A DNA stretch of 64,000 bases from Agapetus fuscipes. Its lineage: Eukaryota > Arthropoda > Insecta > Trichoptera > Glossosomatidae. Of the stretch, positions 52,445 through 64,000 are shown one piece after another. A program made the position numbers and the translations under genes. The notes beneath the pieces were generated by a model. The model saw only the letters and a list, made by a program, of their open reading frames with translations. It did no database searches and was not told where the DNA came from. Each line of letters begins with the position of its first letter. Within the stretch, counting starts at the first letter, position 1. The stretch is taken from assembly GCA_951799405.1 (NCBI GenBank), contig OX637344.1:8680001-8744000 (forward strand), read 5' to 3'.

Positions 52445-52700
52445 CTTCTTACCACGTGCCCCCTAAGGAGCTGAATGTGGCGAGGGGAACCTATTTTTTT
52501 CCACAGGTATGGGGTCGGCAGAACGCCCAGTTTTAACTCGAACTGGGGATTTCTTGGCTGCCCAGGGGGACCCTTAAAAATTTTTGAAGGCCGAGTAAGC
52601 CTTGTTGGTATTTTGAAATAAATATCGAAACGGGAAATTACTTCTCCCTAGTAGAATCCTAGCTCTCATTACTTTAACAGCTGAGGTATCAACCAAAATT
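52445..52700 (-). mobile_element. SINE-A, diverged
   Basis: GCCCCCTAAGGAGCTGAATG, CCACAGGTATGGGGTCGG, GAAGGCCGAGTAAGCC and a degraded head. Confidence 0.6.
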
Positions 52701-52756
52701 CTACTGTTTTTTTCTTTCAAATACCTCTGCCTTATTTCTTTTTTTACTCTTTTTCC

Positions 52757-52975
52757 TATGACTTATAGATTGGACCACTCATACTGTAAAAAATCATTTA
52801 CGTTGTCAATGTCACCCCCGTTTTAGAGAGGGTCGGCAAAAGTGGCAAGGTTTATTTGGATTTTAATTTGTAAGTACACATGCAGCATTTGTATGCGAAA
52901 CACAAGTCTGTTTGTGGGTATGCATTTAATATGAATTTTATTTTTCTATAAATCTTTGCAACTTGGTATATTATA
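52757..52975 (+). repeat. R263 element, diverged
   Basis: TATGACTTATAGATTGGACC, GTCAATGTCACCCCCG, GGGTCGGCAAAAGTGGC, CACATGCAGCATTTG and AATCTTTGCAACTTGG. Confidence 0.65.
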
Positions 52976-52979
52976 ATAT

Positions 52980-54400
52980 GTATATTTAGAATATGTTTAC
53001 TTTTTTCCACATATTTGAACTTTTCAATGCGCCCAAAAAAGTGATCGAAAATTCCTGAAAAAAAAACCTGAAAGCTCCGTCGTTCCACCTGGAAATCCGC
53101 AGGCGCTGTAGGTTCCACAGCGAGCTACTGTCAGCGCACTAGCGCCGATAAATAATTCCCGAGGCGGAATGACTTCTGCATTTTTTAGTGCGCCCCGTCA
53201 CCCGCCCCCAAAGGTTTGTCCAGCCCTCCCGCTCCCCCGTCCACATCAACTTCAATTTCCCGGCTGAATGTGCTGCCTCGACCGCTTTTAAATCTCTCAA
53301 ATATGTTCATATCTTTGACGCCATTCCATTTATGAGCCCCTGATAGGCCGGTTTCCCAGATGCATACATTTTACAAAATACCATATTTCCAGCATTTTTA
53401 TTAAAATATGCAATTTTTTGTTTATGCTCTGTTTTACTCTCTTGATCATTTTGAACAAAACTTTGATTATTTGAATAGTTTTAGAGCAAATATGATAGAA
53501 TCGAGAATAATATATTTATTTAAATTTTTTGAAAACAGTTTTTCTATATTATCTCGAAAAACATTCATAATACAAAAAAAAAAACTGTTTGAAAATAAAT
53601 AAATATAGAATCAACCTTTGATTAAAGGGAAAATATTGATCTCTAAATAATATGAAACATCAAAAAAAAAAAACATGTTTTTTGAATATTTTTGTAGCGA
53701 TTTTTTCTTTAATTGAATCATTCAATAAATGAATACGCCTAATTTTTTCGATCAATGTCTCTCCTTTATCAAAAACGTAAGTTTTTTTATTTAAAAAAAG
53801 ACAATTTGGATGTAGTTATCTTAAATTGATAAGCAATAAAAATTATTACAGCGTGATGGCAGAATCTTGTAAAATATTTTGCGTCATTTCCTGCGAGAGG
53901 GTGCTTAATCGTGGATGAAATGAAGTTGTGAAGAATATAGATAGGGGCTCGTAAAAACGCTATGCGTGCGAGGTATTCAGAAACGCTACTGAAGTATTAG
54001 CGACGGCTCACATAAATATTGTAAGGAATTCCTATTAACTTATTTAAGTACTTGTATGAAATACAAACATACTCGTATATCAAGATGACTTTTGAGGTAT
54101 TTAATGTATGGAATGCATGTAAATATGATTCAGTTCCTTATAACACGAAGCTAAATTGAGGCTTACATTTCAGCTGTCATTCTTGAAAATGTTATCTCAC
54201 TTACATGACAGACAAAATGTTAATGTCATTTTCGTATTTGTAAATAGCTCACATTACCATTTTACCATTATAAAAAGCCTTAATGGTTCAGGCTTTAAGA
54301 AATACTGGACGATGAATGACTTACAAAATAAGTGTGAAAATGGAATTTCAAAGGTAAAGTGCGGAAAGAGGATGACCGACAAAACAATGGATTGATAACT
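52980..54400. other. Nothing recognised except a GC-rich patch at 53130-53280
   Basis: The patch shares motifs with 50990-51210. The rest is AT-rich; open frames here lack family resemblance. Confidence 0.4.
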
Positions 54401-54404
54401 GTAC

Positions 54405-54745
54405 TGTACTGTATCCTGCCGCCGTTACACTAGGGGTGGCCGCACCTTCACTTTTTTCTGTCCTTACAAATCACTTTCATTTCCTCCATATTCATCACCT
54501 TCTTTATACATACTCTTCTCTTATTCTCACTCTGCAGGTTCCATTCTTTCGCAATCTCACCTCACCTATTCGATAAAATGAATGAAATTGAAAATTACTG
54601 GAATTTACGAAGTGAGAAAAATAAAAGAGCATGAATGACGACAGTGATGAATGTCAAAGATAATATGAAAGAATTTTGCAAGGACAGCACAAACTGGAGA
54701 CACGTCTTCGGAGGTACTGGTCACCAGTACTCGTACAGTTACAAA
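54405..54745. mobile_element. Inverted pair of LINE L1t tails
   Basis: A minus-strand tail (54405-54560) lies head to head with a plus-strand one (54565-54745). The latter encodes MNVKDNMKEFCKDSTNW and VFGGTGHQYSYSYK, related to the GSGHP end at 7300. Confidence 0.6.
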
Positions 54746-55060
54746 TTGTTTTTTTTGCCATCGAAAGTTGTAGATTATAACGAAGAAATACAAACTACAG
54801 ACTTTAGTAAAATACCAGCACAGCAACAGTTATCGGTGTACTGTTGTTTTGGCGTTTTGTCCCACATTCGACAGAGCATAATCTCCCCGTAAATAGGGTG
54901 CCGCTTTGCCGAAATAAAACCCAAAACATGATCCCAGCAGTTCTTGGGTCTGAAACAGTTTATATGATAATCGGGTCCGAATGAATTTCGTCCCTTTCAT
55001 CCCTTATTCCCAAAATTTTTCATTTCCATAGAATTCTCATCGATTTCTTCGTCACGTTCT
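54746..55060. other. Nothing recognised
   Basis: No gene or repeat family seen. Confidence 0.35.
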
Positions 55061-55064
55061 TTCT

Positions 55065-55260
55065 AACTAAGCTGCAGAGCAAATTTTTACCGCGGTATTA
55101 TTGAAAGTGTTGCATAAAATCGGTGAGTGGACCCGTTTTATTTTCGTAAGAAAGAGGACATCGTTACGCCAACCGCATTCCTTCTCCAACCGCTTTCAAG
55201 CTCCCAAATACTAGGTCCTCAATTTTCGTAACGCTGGGTACACCTTGCCAGTACTATAAC
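55065..55260 (-). mobile_element. SINE-A, old copy
   Basis: AACTAAGCTGCAGAG, TTACGCCAACCGCATTCC and ACACCTTGCCAGTA are in SINE-A order at low identity. Confidence 0.4.
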
Positions 55261-55539
55261 TTTGCTAGACCTGTGATTTTATTTTTTACTGGTGCGTTCT
55301 AATATTTGAACTGTCGACAAATTGTTATCGGATAGTATTTGTCGTATGGAACCTATTTATTTCTATTTTTAGTAAGAAAATGTTTCAGCGTAAACCTTGT
55401 AGAATTCTATTTAAAAAAAAATGTATTTCTCCATGAAAACAAACACTGTTTAATTCTACGCATTTAAAAGGACTCAAACAATAACCATTCCACTTTTAAG
55501 TAAGTATAATTAAACAATGATTGTTTTCATATTTTAATT

Positions 55540-55757
55540 TTTTTATTGTTATTTTGTGTATTTTTTGTATGGCTAGTCACGTATAGCACCCTCCGCGGGA
55601 CTAACGTGTTTTAAATTGTTACTTATTCTCAGAAAGGCAGATAGCTTTATAATTACGACTTTTAAAACCAATTAACTTTGGGTCGATTTTTCTCATTTAA
55701 TCCCTAAATAGACTTGGGGGGTCTCTGCAGACCACTTTGGGAATGCCTGCCTAAGGT
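55540..55757. mobile_element. Possible solitary hAT end
   Basis: CCACTTTGGGAATGCCTG (to about 55749), read inversely, is CAGGCATTCCCAAAGTGG, a Charlie-like hAT terminus next to GGTCTGCAGAGACCCCCC. No opposite end was found. Confidence 0.3.
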
Positions 55758-56014
55758 GGCTATAAACACCGGGTAGGGAACAAGTGGCGACATCTCACGG
55801 GCGATCCACAAACAAACTCACGGTCCGTGTTTACGCCTAATTCCAATAGTAAATAACTGTAGGTAGTAGGCGCGCCTGGAGTCTGGGCAATTTTAGTCCC
55901 GCTGCTAATTCCAACAGCTTGATGGAATTATTAAAGAATGGGCTGTAAAGGGTAAATGTTAAGAAGAAAATGTGCACAAAAGGTCTTTTCAATAATGTCT
56001 TTTAAAATCTTTAA

Positions 56015-56290
56015 TCGTAGTTGCAAAGATATACTGACATTTCAGATTCATATAATAAACATCCCCACTAGAATATTTAATCTACATAAGTCACAAAGAT
56101 ATGTTAACATTCAAGATTCATATCAAATGCGTGCCCACAAACAAGCAAGTAATTTTGCGCTTACAAATGCTGAATGTGTATTTAAAAATTAAAACCAATC
56201 CTCACATGGAAATTTGGGCTTATAAATGATGTATGAGTACTTACAAAAAAATAATCAAAATCTCAGATCAACACACACCTTGCAACCCAA
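56015..56290 (-). repeat. R263 elements, two overlapping partial copies
   Basis: TAGTTGCAAAGATATACTGAC and, about 65 bp on, AAGTCACAAAGATATGTTAAC each start a copy. The second continues through GCGTGCCCACAAACAAGC and a duplicated TGGGCTTATAAATGATG block. Confidence 0.6.
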
Positions 56291-57462
56291 AACAGAACCT
56301 TAATTGGCTAACTGATTGAAATCTCATATTTCTTTTATTAAAAACACTCATATAAAATACGAGTAATAAAAAGTAAATCTACACTGATTGAGTTAATCAT
56401 TTGCACAACATTTTTGCAATTCCTCAATTTATACAATGAGGTCTAAACAAAAAAATAACGTACACTAAATTGTGACGTCACAAGGCCAGGTTGCTAGAGA
56501 AAAGGCGGACAAATATTTTGTTATTGTGAATTAGGGACCATAGTCCCGTACAAATGTGACAATTTGCCCGCCGATTTTTTTTTTTAATTTAAATTAAACC
56601 CGAGTGTATTATTTTTGTAGATAAATTGAAAGCTCGGAGTAAGACTTTCTCAACCGAATCGTCCTCTCCTTGATGCCCGAGGCTTCTCTCTGTGGACAAA
56701 GGCGGATCCCCAGTATTCCAGAGCGTCCCCCGCGCACACAAAAAAGCCTGGCAGACGTGTCGCACTTACAAACTGCCACGCATTGTGTCCGCATATTTTT
56801 CACGTGTTTTTCTCCTACTATGTTTCAGTACTGCGCCCACTTCAGGAAAGTGGGCGCACCACGCGGCTTGCACACTATACAAGTTTGTGGGGGGTTTTGT
56901 CTTATGTCGTTCAGACTTTACACAAATGGTTTCAATGAATTTTACTGGGTTTTCGAAAAGCATGGGGTGCTGTTTTTCTATAAAAATTCCCCAATGATGA
57001 TTTGTAGATATTTAAATTTATCTTGCGAAGTTTTTATGAAATATATTATTGAGTTTTTTTAATTATATGTACTGGTCTGACATTTTTCATGACATTTAAT
57101 GGCTACAAATTTAATATTTACTTTATTTATTTAAAATAATAAAATCAAACGAAAGTTTTGGAGGGACTAAATAAAAAGCTTTTGTTAACAACTTGGACAC
57201 AAACAGGTTTTGTTGTAAAAATGCAAGGATAGTGCTTGATTCACTCAAACCTACAAAAATCTGAGCAAATAAAACAATTTTGCTTAAAAATCTTTCATTA
57301 TATTAACTGTATCCTGTACTCTGTACTATTAGTAAAGAAAAACATGCATAATTGAATGCAAAATCAAGGTTTCTCCGGAGTTAACTTTTGTAATTTTAGA
57401 TTTATTCTGTTGATAATAGCACCAAAAACGCTCAAGGTAATAAATCAACTCGTGAAGATATG
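56291..57462. other. No convincing gene; GC-rich patch at 56650-56890
   Basis: The patch holds overlapping frames on both strands (130, 101 and 65 codons) with no recognisable domain. It contains a perfect 11-bp hairpin, TGCGCCCACTT / AAGTGGGCGCA with a 5-nt loop (56832-56858). Confidence 0.4.
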
Positions 57463-57464
57463 TT

Positions 57465-57730
57465 CCTTGACTTATAAGTTGGTATGCGGCTGACCACCCA
57501 TGCTGTAAAAATGGTTCACTTTGCCAATGTCACCCCTGTTACAGGGAAGGACGGCAAGAGTTGCAGGGTGTATGTCCATTTGAGATTGGTTTTTATGTTG
57601 TAGGCTCACATGAGGCATGTGCAAGCGGGAACTTGTACATATTGTATAGTTGTGAGAACGCATGTAATGTGAATCTCCAATGTAACATATCTTTGCAACT
57701 TAGATTAGATTAGATAAGATTAGATTAGAA
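57465..57730 (+). repeat. R263 element, full-length
   Basis: TTCCTTGACTTATAAGTTGG start, GGCTGACCACCCATGCTG, CAGGGAAGGACGGCAAGAG, and GCAACTTAGATTAGATTAG tail with several TTAGA units. Confidence 0.85.
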
Positions 57731-58570
57731 GATAAACTTTTGTTTTGTTTTTACATCATTAAAATTTGAAATGAATTTTCACAATATCAATACACAAGCC
57801 TTTTAACTTTTAGTATGAAATTATAAAAAAATTGCTTCCAACTCAATAAGCACATCAGTAAACACCAACAATCAACGATAAGTATCTCTAAACAAATTAG
57901 ATCATTGTTAGTCTCCGTATTCCTGTAACCATTGCAAATGAACCTTTCATTAATGAAGCTACACACATAATAACAAACGATTTGTTATCGCAATAAGTAG
58001 TTTTTTAAATAATTATACAATCGTAAAAAAAATCAGTCCCGTATCTTTTCTCCCTTCCAGTGGCGTTAACGTGAGTACAAGTAAAATAGAATCTTGCTTT
58101 TGCCTGGGGCGCCAGTCTAAGGGTGGGTGATGTCTCCCACCCTGCGCCACCCCGGTCCCACCCTGCGCCACCTCCTTGTAAGGAGGAAGCCTGCTACATG
58201 TTATTGTTTACCCTTACATGCGAATAAAGGTGCGCCATCTGTGATACGACTGTTTTACTCACGTAGTAAATGTCCAATATGGGCCAAAAAGCTAACAAAA
58301 TATTTATTTTAGGTCCACTTTGATTTTCAAATTCACAATATAATTAACAATTATAACTTGTATGGAAAAGGTTTTGACTCATTATGAAATGAAACATTTA
58401 TGTAAGAACCAAAAAAATGGCGGTTGATCTGTAATGTTGGCGGCTAAGGCTTTTACATTTTCAATTCTCATTTGTTATTGATATTTTTTACGTTTTAATT
58501 TTATTATTTTACTTAATAATTTACTTAGTAATTGTTTGCTTTATGAAGTGAAATGTATTTATTATTTTTT
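57731..58570. other. Nothing recognised
   Basis: A duplicated TCCCACCCTGCGCCACC pair at about 58135-58170 is the only local structure. Confidence 0.4.
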
Positions 58571-58574
58571 GTGT

Positions 58575-58825
58575 TGCTTGACTAATAGGTTGGTAAGAGG
58601 CTGGCCACCCAAACTGTAAATAGCGGTTCACTTTGCCAATATTACCCCTGTTTCAAGGAAGGCCGGCAAGAGTTGAAGACCTAATATTCGTTTAGAATTA
58701 GGTTTTATATTGTAAGTCCACATGCAGCAAGTGTAAGCGTGAACTTATTCGTGTTTACTTATGGGAATGCATGTAATATGAATCTGAAATGTAATTTATC
58801 TTTGCAACTTAGATTATAGATCATG
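58575..58825 (+). repeat. R263 element, full-length, diverged
   Basis: GCTTGACTAATAGGTTGG start, GGCTGGCCACCCAAACTG, GGTTCACTTTGCCAATATTA, CACATGCAGCAAGTG and TTTGCAACTTAGATTATAG end. Confidence 0.8.
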
Positions 58826-59640
58826 GACAACTCCTCAATCGCAAGTGATGAGTAGACTCTACATATTTAGTTTCACAAATACCAAAAAAAAAATACAAAT
58901 GCAAGATGAGCAATCATAAAAACTTGTTTATTTTAAACTCTAGGATTTAGTATTGATTTGTTAAGACAGAAGCTTTCTTTAAATTTTGATGTTTTTAAAG
59001 TTAAGTATTTTTTTCACGAGCACAATCACATTGGATAATATGCACATGGTACTAATTTTTTTTTCAAATATTTGTTTGTCATTTTTGGAGTTTCTTTCAG
59101 CCGTATTCATGAGAACTGAAAAAAGTCTCTTCGTGAATAATTGTTAGCAAGCAACTACTATCAAATTAACGCATTCATCATAAAGGCAATTTCACGTACT
59201 GGGGCAGCATCTTCACTTATTTCACATTCTGTTGCGTTGTATGTTGGAAAGAAAACAAGTTGAATAAAAAATGAAGGTTCTCCTCGACCCAGAAACCAGA
59301 ATTCCTCGAATTAGTTCCTTGTCAAGCGACTGGCAGTGACAAAGGTTCAAGAGGAGGTACCACAATGATACTACAGGGTGTATGTGGGCAGTACCCACTA
59401 TCTAAACTCAAGTTAATGTGAGGAAACTAAAGCAGCGCTTACTGTGAGCGTTTATTTTTCTATTTATTTTTTGTTAAACGCCATGGTTGAGTTTTCACTT
59501 CGGTTACAGAACACAGTAACATGCTATAGACAGCTGAGATTGTAAAGTCTTTTTCGCAATGATGATCTGAAATTGATTTTGAGTTAAATGGGTCAGAGGT
59601 TAACTGCCATGTGAATTTTTCTATTTTTGTATCTCAGGTT
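58826..59640. other. Nothing recognised
   Basis: A family F-like end (GTTAAACGCCATGGTTGAG) near 59473; otherwise blank. Confidence 0.4.
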
Positions 59641-59644
59641 GTAG

Positions 59645-59865
59645 CACTACTAAGCTACGCATATTGTGCAACATTTCACCTCGTACAGTACTCCTCAAAG
59701 AAATTGCATATGGTGAGTGGAAACTACCCATTTTTACAGGGAAGTGTGGGTTTCCCAGCTCGATAAACACCGACACAGGAAATCATTTATGATACTCTTG
59801 GTGAGATTTGACTCAAGCTCTTGGTGACATGAAATGCAAGCACTACTAACTGAATCGTTGTTTTC
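59645..59865 (-). mobile_element. SINE-A with internal deletion
   Basis: ACTACTAAGCTACGCATATTG, CATATGGTGAGTGG, AAGTGTGGGTTTCCCAGCTC, then directly ACACCGACACAGGAAATC and a degraded head. Confidence 0.6.
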
Positions 59866-60730
59866 TACCAAAATCGACTTTAAAAGTTCAAAAGCATGTG
59901 TCCTAAAAAAACCAACACAGCTTAATCTTCATACCGCGCTTTTTCGATCAAAATATCACAGACTTTATGAGCTACAGCTCTTTTACATAAATTGTATCCT
60001 TTTGATACTCTTTTTTCAGCCACTGTGCCTTGTGATTATGGTTTTAATGAAGGTACTAAATGATATTTGACGGACCACCTTTGGAAAAGTACTAATATTA
60101 ATCTTGACGTTTTGTTCACAGTCACCACTTCTAGACATAGTACAAAATATAGAGCATGGAGCAGATCCAGAAGGTGATTTTGGAGAGACGATAGCTGAAC
60201 GTCTTAATATCAGGATTTAAGTCTATTCTAATTCTTCTTTCTTTACCAGATTGAAAGTTCGACTTGAAAAAGAAAAAGAAGACTAAATCCCTACTTATTA
60301 AACTGACTCAACAAAGACAAGTTCTCCATTTTGGTAGAGTTAATACTTGGGTAGGTAATTTGATAAGAGGCTTTGCGGTTAGCGGTTTTCCTTTTTGGCT
60401 CTGGCAGCTATATCTTTAGTAGTCGTAATGGGGGGCAAAGCAGAGCTGAATCTTTCAGTATAAGCTAAACATCCGACCATTTACACAACAATGAGATTGA
60501 ATACAATGCCGGGGCTAAAAATTCCGAGCCGGGATTATGCCACTTTAATCCGTTTACAATGTTTTCATACCATTTTGTGCAATTATGATCATGTAAGCAC
60601 AACAACACAGAAAATAAATGTAATTGCTTCTTCAACCGTTTTTATGTCGCTCGAATGAAGTAGGTAGGCCGTTCAATTCTGATATTTTAGCTACGTGTCT
60701 ATTTCACAGCCTTGAAGACTCAAAGACTCA
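59866..60730. other. No gene called; one exon-like fragment
   Basis: TTTTGTTCACAG ending near 60120 precedes about 33 open codons (SPLLDIVQNIEHGADPEGDF, then GETIAERLNIRI and a stop). A second acceptor-like TTCTTTCTTTACCAG follows near 60250. There is no partner exon and no recognised domain. Confidence 0.3.
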
Positions 60731-60734
60731 TGAG

Positions 60735-61879
60735 TAGGGACTGGAAAATAGTGGTGTTATTTTTTAGGAAATTCGCGTTATTTTTTTGTGAAATTCGCGT
60801 TATTTTTGATCAAAAACAGGGAAATTCGCGTTATTTTTCATGATAAACGGGGAGATTCGGTGTAATTTTTAGGTTGATTAGATCGAAATAAAGGTTTATA
60901 TAATTGCAAAACAAAATATATTACTAATATTTACAATTTATTATGTAAGCAACAATATGTAGGTACCTTCAAAAACAATGTATAAACAACATCTGAATCA
61001 ATACGAATATCTGCAACCGAAGATGGTTTTGAACCCACCGAAAACGTTTTTGCAATAAAAAATACTCAAGTGGCACATAACAATGTTTTTTAATTTTAGT
61101 TTCTTAATTTTTTTTTTTTTTTTAAATAATCCTTTTTTTACAAAATGCCATTGATTGAAAAAAGTATTAATATTTCAATGACACTCCGAATACCCTGCAA
61201 AAATCCTTATAAAATATTTAATTTTTGTGCAAATAGTCTCTAAATGAGGGTTATCTCATTTTTCAAGGGATGTTGGCTTTTATGAAAGCTTCAAGTTGTG
61301 CTCTTGGCTAATCCAGCAACAGCTTCATTCCTTGAAGTATTTTCCTTCATTGATGTCACGATTCAAGTCTGCTTGGATGATCCAGGACAGTTCTGCTTAT
61401 CATTATTTTTTTTAATAAAATAGATTTGTGAATAGGAATGCAATTCACCAACCTACTCTGCCTGGCCAGATACAGGTTTTAATATCATTAATTAATAATT
61501 CATTATTGTTTATTTTAATGAATTATTCATTTTTAATTACCCAATTACATCTGTTGAACCAGGGTCAAATTTATGGTCAAATGACCCAGGTGGGGATCGA
61601 ACCCCGCGTCTAGCGTTCTAGCGTGTTTAAAAACGTTGAAAGAGACCAATTTTCCTGTGCTTTGCACCTTGCAAAGGGTTTTCACAGGATTTTTTTATTT
61701 CCCACAAAATCGTTGCGTTGCAAAAGCGATACATGACAACTTTTTCGCACAATTTCTACCAAAAGTACGAAAATTCGCGATATTTGCGTAAAACCTGAAA
61801 TTTCGCGTTATTCGCGTAAAAACATCAAAATTCGCGAATAAATTCGTTTTATCGCGATCGCGAAATTTTCCAGTCCCTA
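60735..61879. mobile_element. Non-autonomous hAT element with 8-bp target duplication
   Basis: The ends TAGGGACTGGAAAAT at 60735 and its exact inverse ATTTTCCAGTCCCTA ending at 61879 are flanked by CTCATGAG on both sides (60727-60734 and 61880-61887). Repeated AATTCGCG(T/A)T motifs cluster inside both ends. The interior has no transposase and carries a nested SINE-C. Confidence 0.88.
61430..61640 (-). mobile_element. SINE-C, longer copy
   Basis: On the minus strand GCGGGGTTCGATCCCCACC is a strong B-box/T-arm-like motif. The copy ends CTGGCCAG and AGGTTGGTGAATTGCATTCC as in 4585-4660. An A box is not clear, so tRNA origin is inferred. Confidence 0.5.
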
Positions 61880-61971
61880 CTCATGAGTCTTGTGCCACTT
61901 CTCTACTTGGTCCTTTAACTTCCAGTCGTCATTAATGAACATAAACCCTATAATTTATGAAGCAAAGAAAA

Positions 61972-62078
61972 AAAAAACTAAGCTACTATAGTGTTACTCC
62001 TTGCCTGCGTTCTCCTAGAAGGGGTCGCATGTGGCGATTCGAGACCTATATATTTTTACGGGTAAGGGGGGCGTTCAG
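61972..62078 (-). mobile_element. SINE-A 3' part
   Basis: AAACTAAGCTACTATAGTG, GAAGGGGTCGCATGTGGCG and TATTTTTACGGGTAAGGGGG. Confidence 0.7.
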
Positions 62079-62079
62079 A

Positions 62080-63540
62080 GTGTTACCACTGGTCTATGGG
62101 CTGGACGAGCTCCCCTGAATGAAACAGGGGTGACAAAGATAAAATGAATATTTTTTTGAATAGAACAGCTGTCGAAGACCTTTTTGCGGATACATTCTCA
62201 CGTCGGGAAAATTTGCTAAGCTTTTTTTCCCTCTAATGTTTGTTTTTGATAAAATGTTCTTCTCATGTAGGTTTTAATTACAAACATGGTAAGATATTAC
62301 GAATTACACATTACATGTTATTTTGAGTCTTTTTGATGCGGAGTGGTTCTCCAACGTTCATATAAAGATGGCACTTGATAATCACAAGGCCCTTTTACAA
62401 AGGTCCTTCAGGGAAAGCTCCGTGCTCTAGATTCTTGAAGGACTCGTTCTTATGTAACTAACACTCCTTCAGAAGGTCCTTCATGAAAAACATCGTGGGG
62501 ATCGATAAAGTCGAGAAAATAATTCTAAGAAGTATTTGACTTGGAAAAATAATTATTTTAGTTCCGAATTAATAATGTGTGTAAATTTAAGTATGCCAAA
62601 CTTTTATTGTATGAATTTTAAAGATTTCATAGAGGATTCTATAATGTTCTCAACTCTCATGTTTTTTTAAGTAATTTCTCTAATAATTTTCAGATAAATA
62701 GTGTGACAAAACAAATGCAAATGTTTCCTCTCTTTTTTTCGATCTGTTGATATATCTGTCTAGAACTCTGCTCTCCTCTCAAATACACGTTAACAACGAT
62801 CCGAGATCTGTCACAAGATTGTTAACGGTTTTATTTACAATCTCAACTTATTGGAGAAATTGCAGCTATATGTGCCTGATGAATTGCAGATAATTTTAAA
62901 TTATCATATTTTTTTTAGAAAGAGTTTTATCCATTCTGTTAATGACTGTGTAAAGGGGCACTGTATTTAAGGTAACCTGTTGTGCACAAAAAAAAAACTA
63001 TCCTATCCTGGAGTACCTAAAAAAAATCTTTGTACTGTAAACAATACATATTTTAAATTCACAGTAAAAAGCTGTGTACAATGTATTTTTATAGAGTCTG
63101 AATTTTGTGACGACACAGATCTCTGCATTTAAGTTCATTGGCAATCTATCACAGAATACCTTTTTTTGCGATCAATTTAGCTTAGCGACTTCTTTTTTGT
63201 TCATATTTTTACCATACATTTGTGTCACGAAATTGGATTTAATTGCTTTTCACACGATCCGGACTGGTGCAGGATCCAAAGTCGCGGAGTGTATAGAGAT
63301 ATGTATGTTAACTTTCGCACGTGTGTTATCCGGTAATCCGGACCGAAACTGAGCAGTGTGAAAATGTGGTTAAAATAATAAAAAAATCAACGCTGTTTGT
63401 GCATTAAAAATATTTAAATACATGCTTAAATAAACCACAAACAAAAAAATATAATGCTTTCCGGAAGATGTTTATTTTAATTAAAATTGAACGCAGTTTC
63501 GTGAGTGAGCGCTTCCGTAGTTTTAATTGTTCGTAACGTT
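62080..63540. other. Nothing convincing
   Basis: A CCTGAATGAAACAGGGGTGAC scrap near 62115 resembles the R263 middle. TTTTCACAC...GTGTGAAAA ends about 117 bp apart at 63249-63365 enclose CGATCCGGAC / GTAATCCGGAC and may be a small MITE. The 81-codon frame over it is not a gene. Confidence 0.4.
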
Positions 63541-63544
63541 AAAA

Positions 63545-63692
63545 GCAGTACCACAACGCTATCGTAGCGTTTACCAAAAAATGCACTGAAATTAACAAAG
63601 CACTTCTAGTTGGCGTTTAAGTTTACATACATTTTTGGTGAAACGCTATTGTTAAGATGAAACATGATGTTTTATACTTGAAGTGCAGTGAG
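63545..63692. mobile_element. Fold-back MITE, family F variant
   Basis: CGCTATCGTAGCGTTTACCAA and TTGGTGAAACGCTATTGTTAAG are inverted. The outer end GATGTTTTATACTTG is shared with family F. Confidence 0.55.
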
Positions 63693-64000
63693 TACTTTAC
63701 AAGTTTCATGTTAAAGTCTGAGGTAAGAAGCAGTTTTAGAAGTAGTTTTAATGCAGGAAGCAAGAAGTGATCCCATGACGACCCAAAACACTTGTATATA
63801 CTAAAACTGGGGTTTCTTATTTTAATTAAATTTTAGATTAGCACCTCTGTGTATTGTACTGCACGAACATTTTAGCTAAAATTTTTAGAATGTATTAATA
63901 AAGTCACAAATCCCTAGTTAGACCTGCAGCATGTATTGTATCATTGTGAATCATTATTTATGATGTTTTCCGATTGCCTATAAAAGAGGTACAAAAAGTG

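Noticed and set aside
56670..57062. 130- and 101-codon frames in a GC-rich patch
   Set aside because: No domain, no splice or start context, and open frames on both strands. They are explained by local composition.

Overview
The window is AT-rich nuclear DNA from an animal, most likely an invertebrate and probably an arthropod. The evidence is a spliced potassium-channel gene of invertebrate type with GT-AG introns, tRNA-derived SINEs, tails of several non-LTR retrotransposon families, hAT and pogo-like DNA transposons, and many fold-back elements. No bacterial gene, operon, rRNA or CRISPR array is present. Species and order cannot be fixed from the sequence.

The one convincing host gene occupies the left end, on the plus strand. 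It is the 3' part of a two-pore-domain (K2P) potassium channel: seven exons between 178 and 9484 whose intron phases all agree. The last exon encodes M3, the second pore loop (TIGFGD) and M4. The six exons before it encode at least 457 hydrophilic residues rich in Arg/Asp/Glu/Ser. M1-P1-M2 must lie upstream of the window, so the cytoplasmic M2-M3 loop is very long. The second exon has been tandemly duplicated; the first extra copy keeps usable splice sites in matching phases, and the next two are decayed. The introns are filled with retroelement debris.

From about 9.5 kb to 64 kb I see no convincing host gene. This part is layered repeats: (i) SINE-A, a tRNA-derived SINE with an A box, a B box and a TTGCG-type tail, about 20 copies, most on the minus strand; (ii) SINE-B, a second tRNA-derived SINE, and SINE-C, a third short repeat; (iii) R263, a dispersed element of about 260 bp with a TTAGA-repeat tail that also forms a head-to-tail array of 262-263 bp units at 40928-43160; (iv) LINE 3' ends (RTE-like, CR1-like and two others); (v) a hAT element of ZBED5/Charlie type at 29108-31011 and a 1.1-kb non-autonomous hAT at 60735-61879, both with intact 8-bp target duplications, plus a pogo-like MITE at 16111-16692; (vi) fold-back elements, some near-perfect palindromes; (vii) several unusual minisatellites.

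The most interesting signals are hammerhead-ribozyme-like motifs in two repeat families, both found as inverted pairs as in Penelope-like elements; the duplicated channel exon; the dispersed element turned satellite; and an inverted pair of degenerate minisatellite arms around 23.3-24.55 kb that encloses another repeat with a SINE nested in it.
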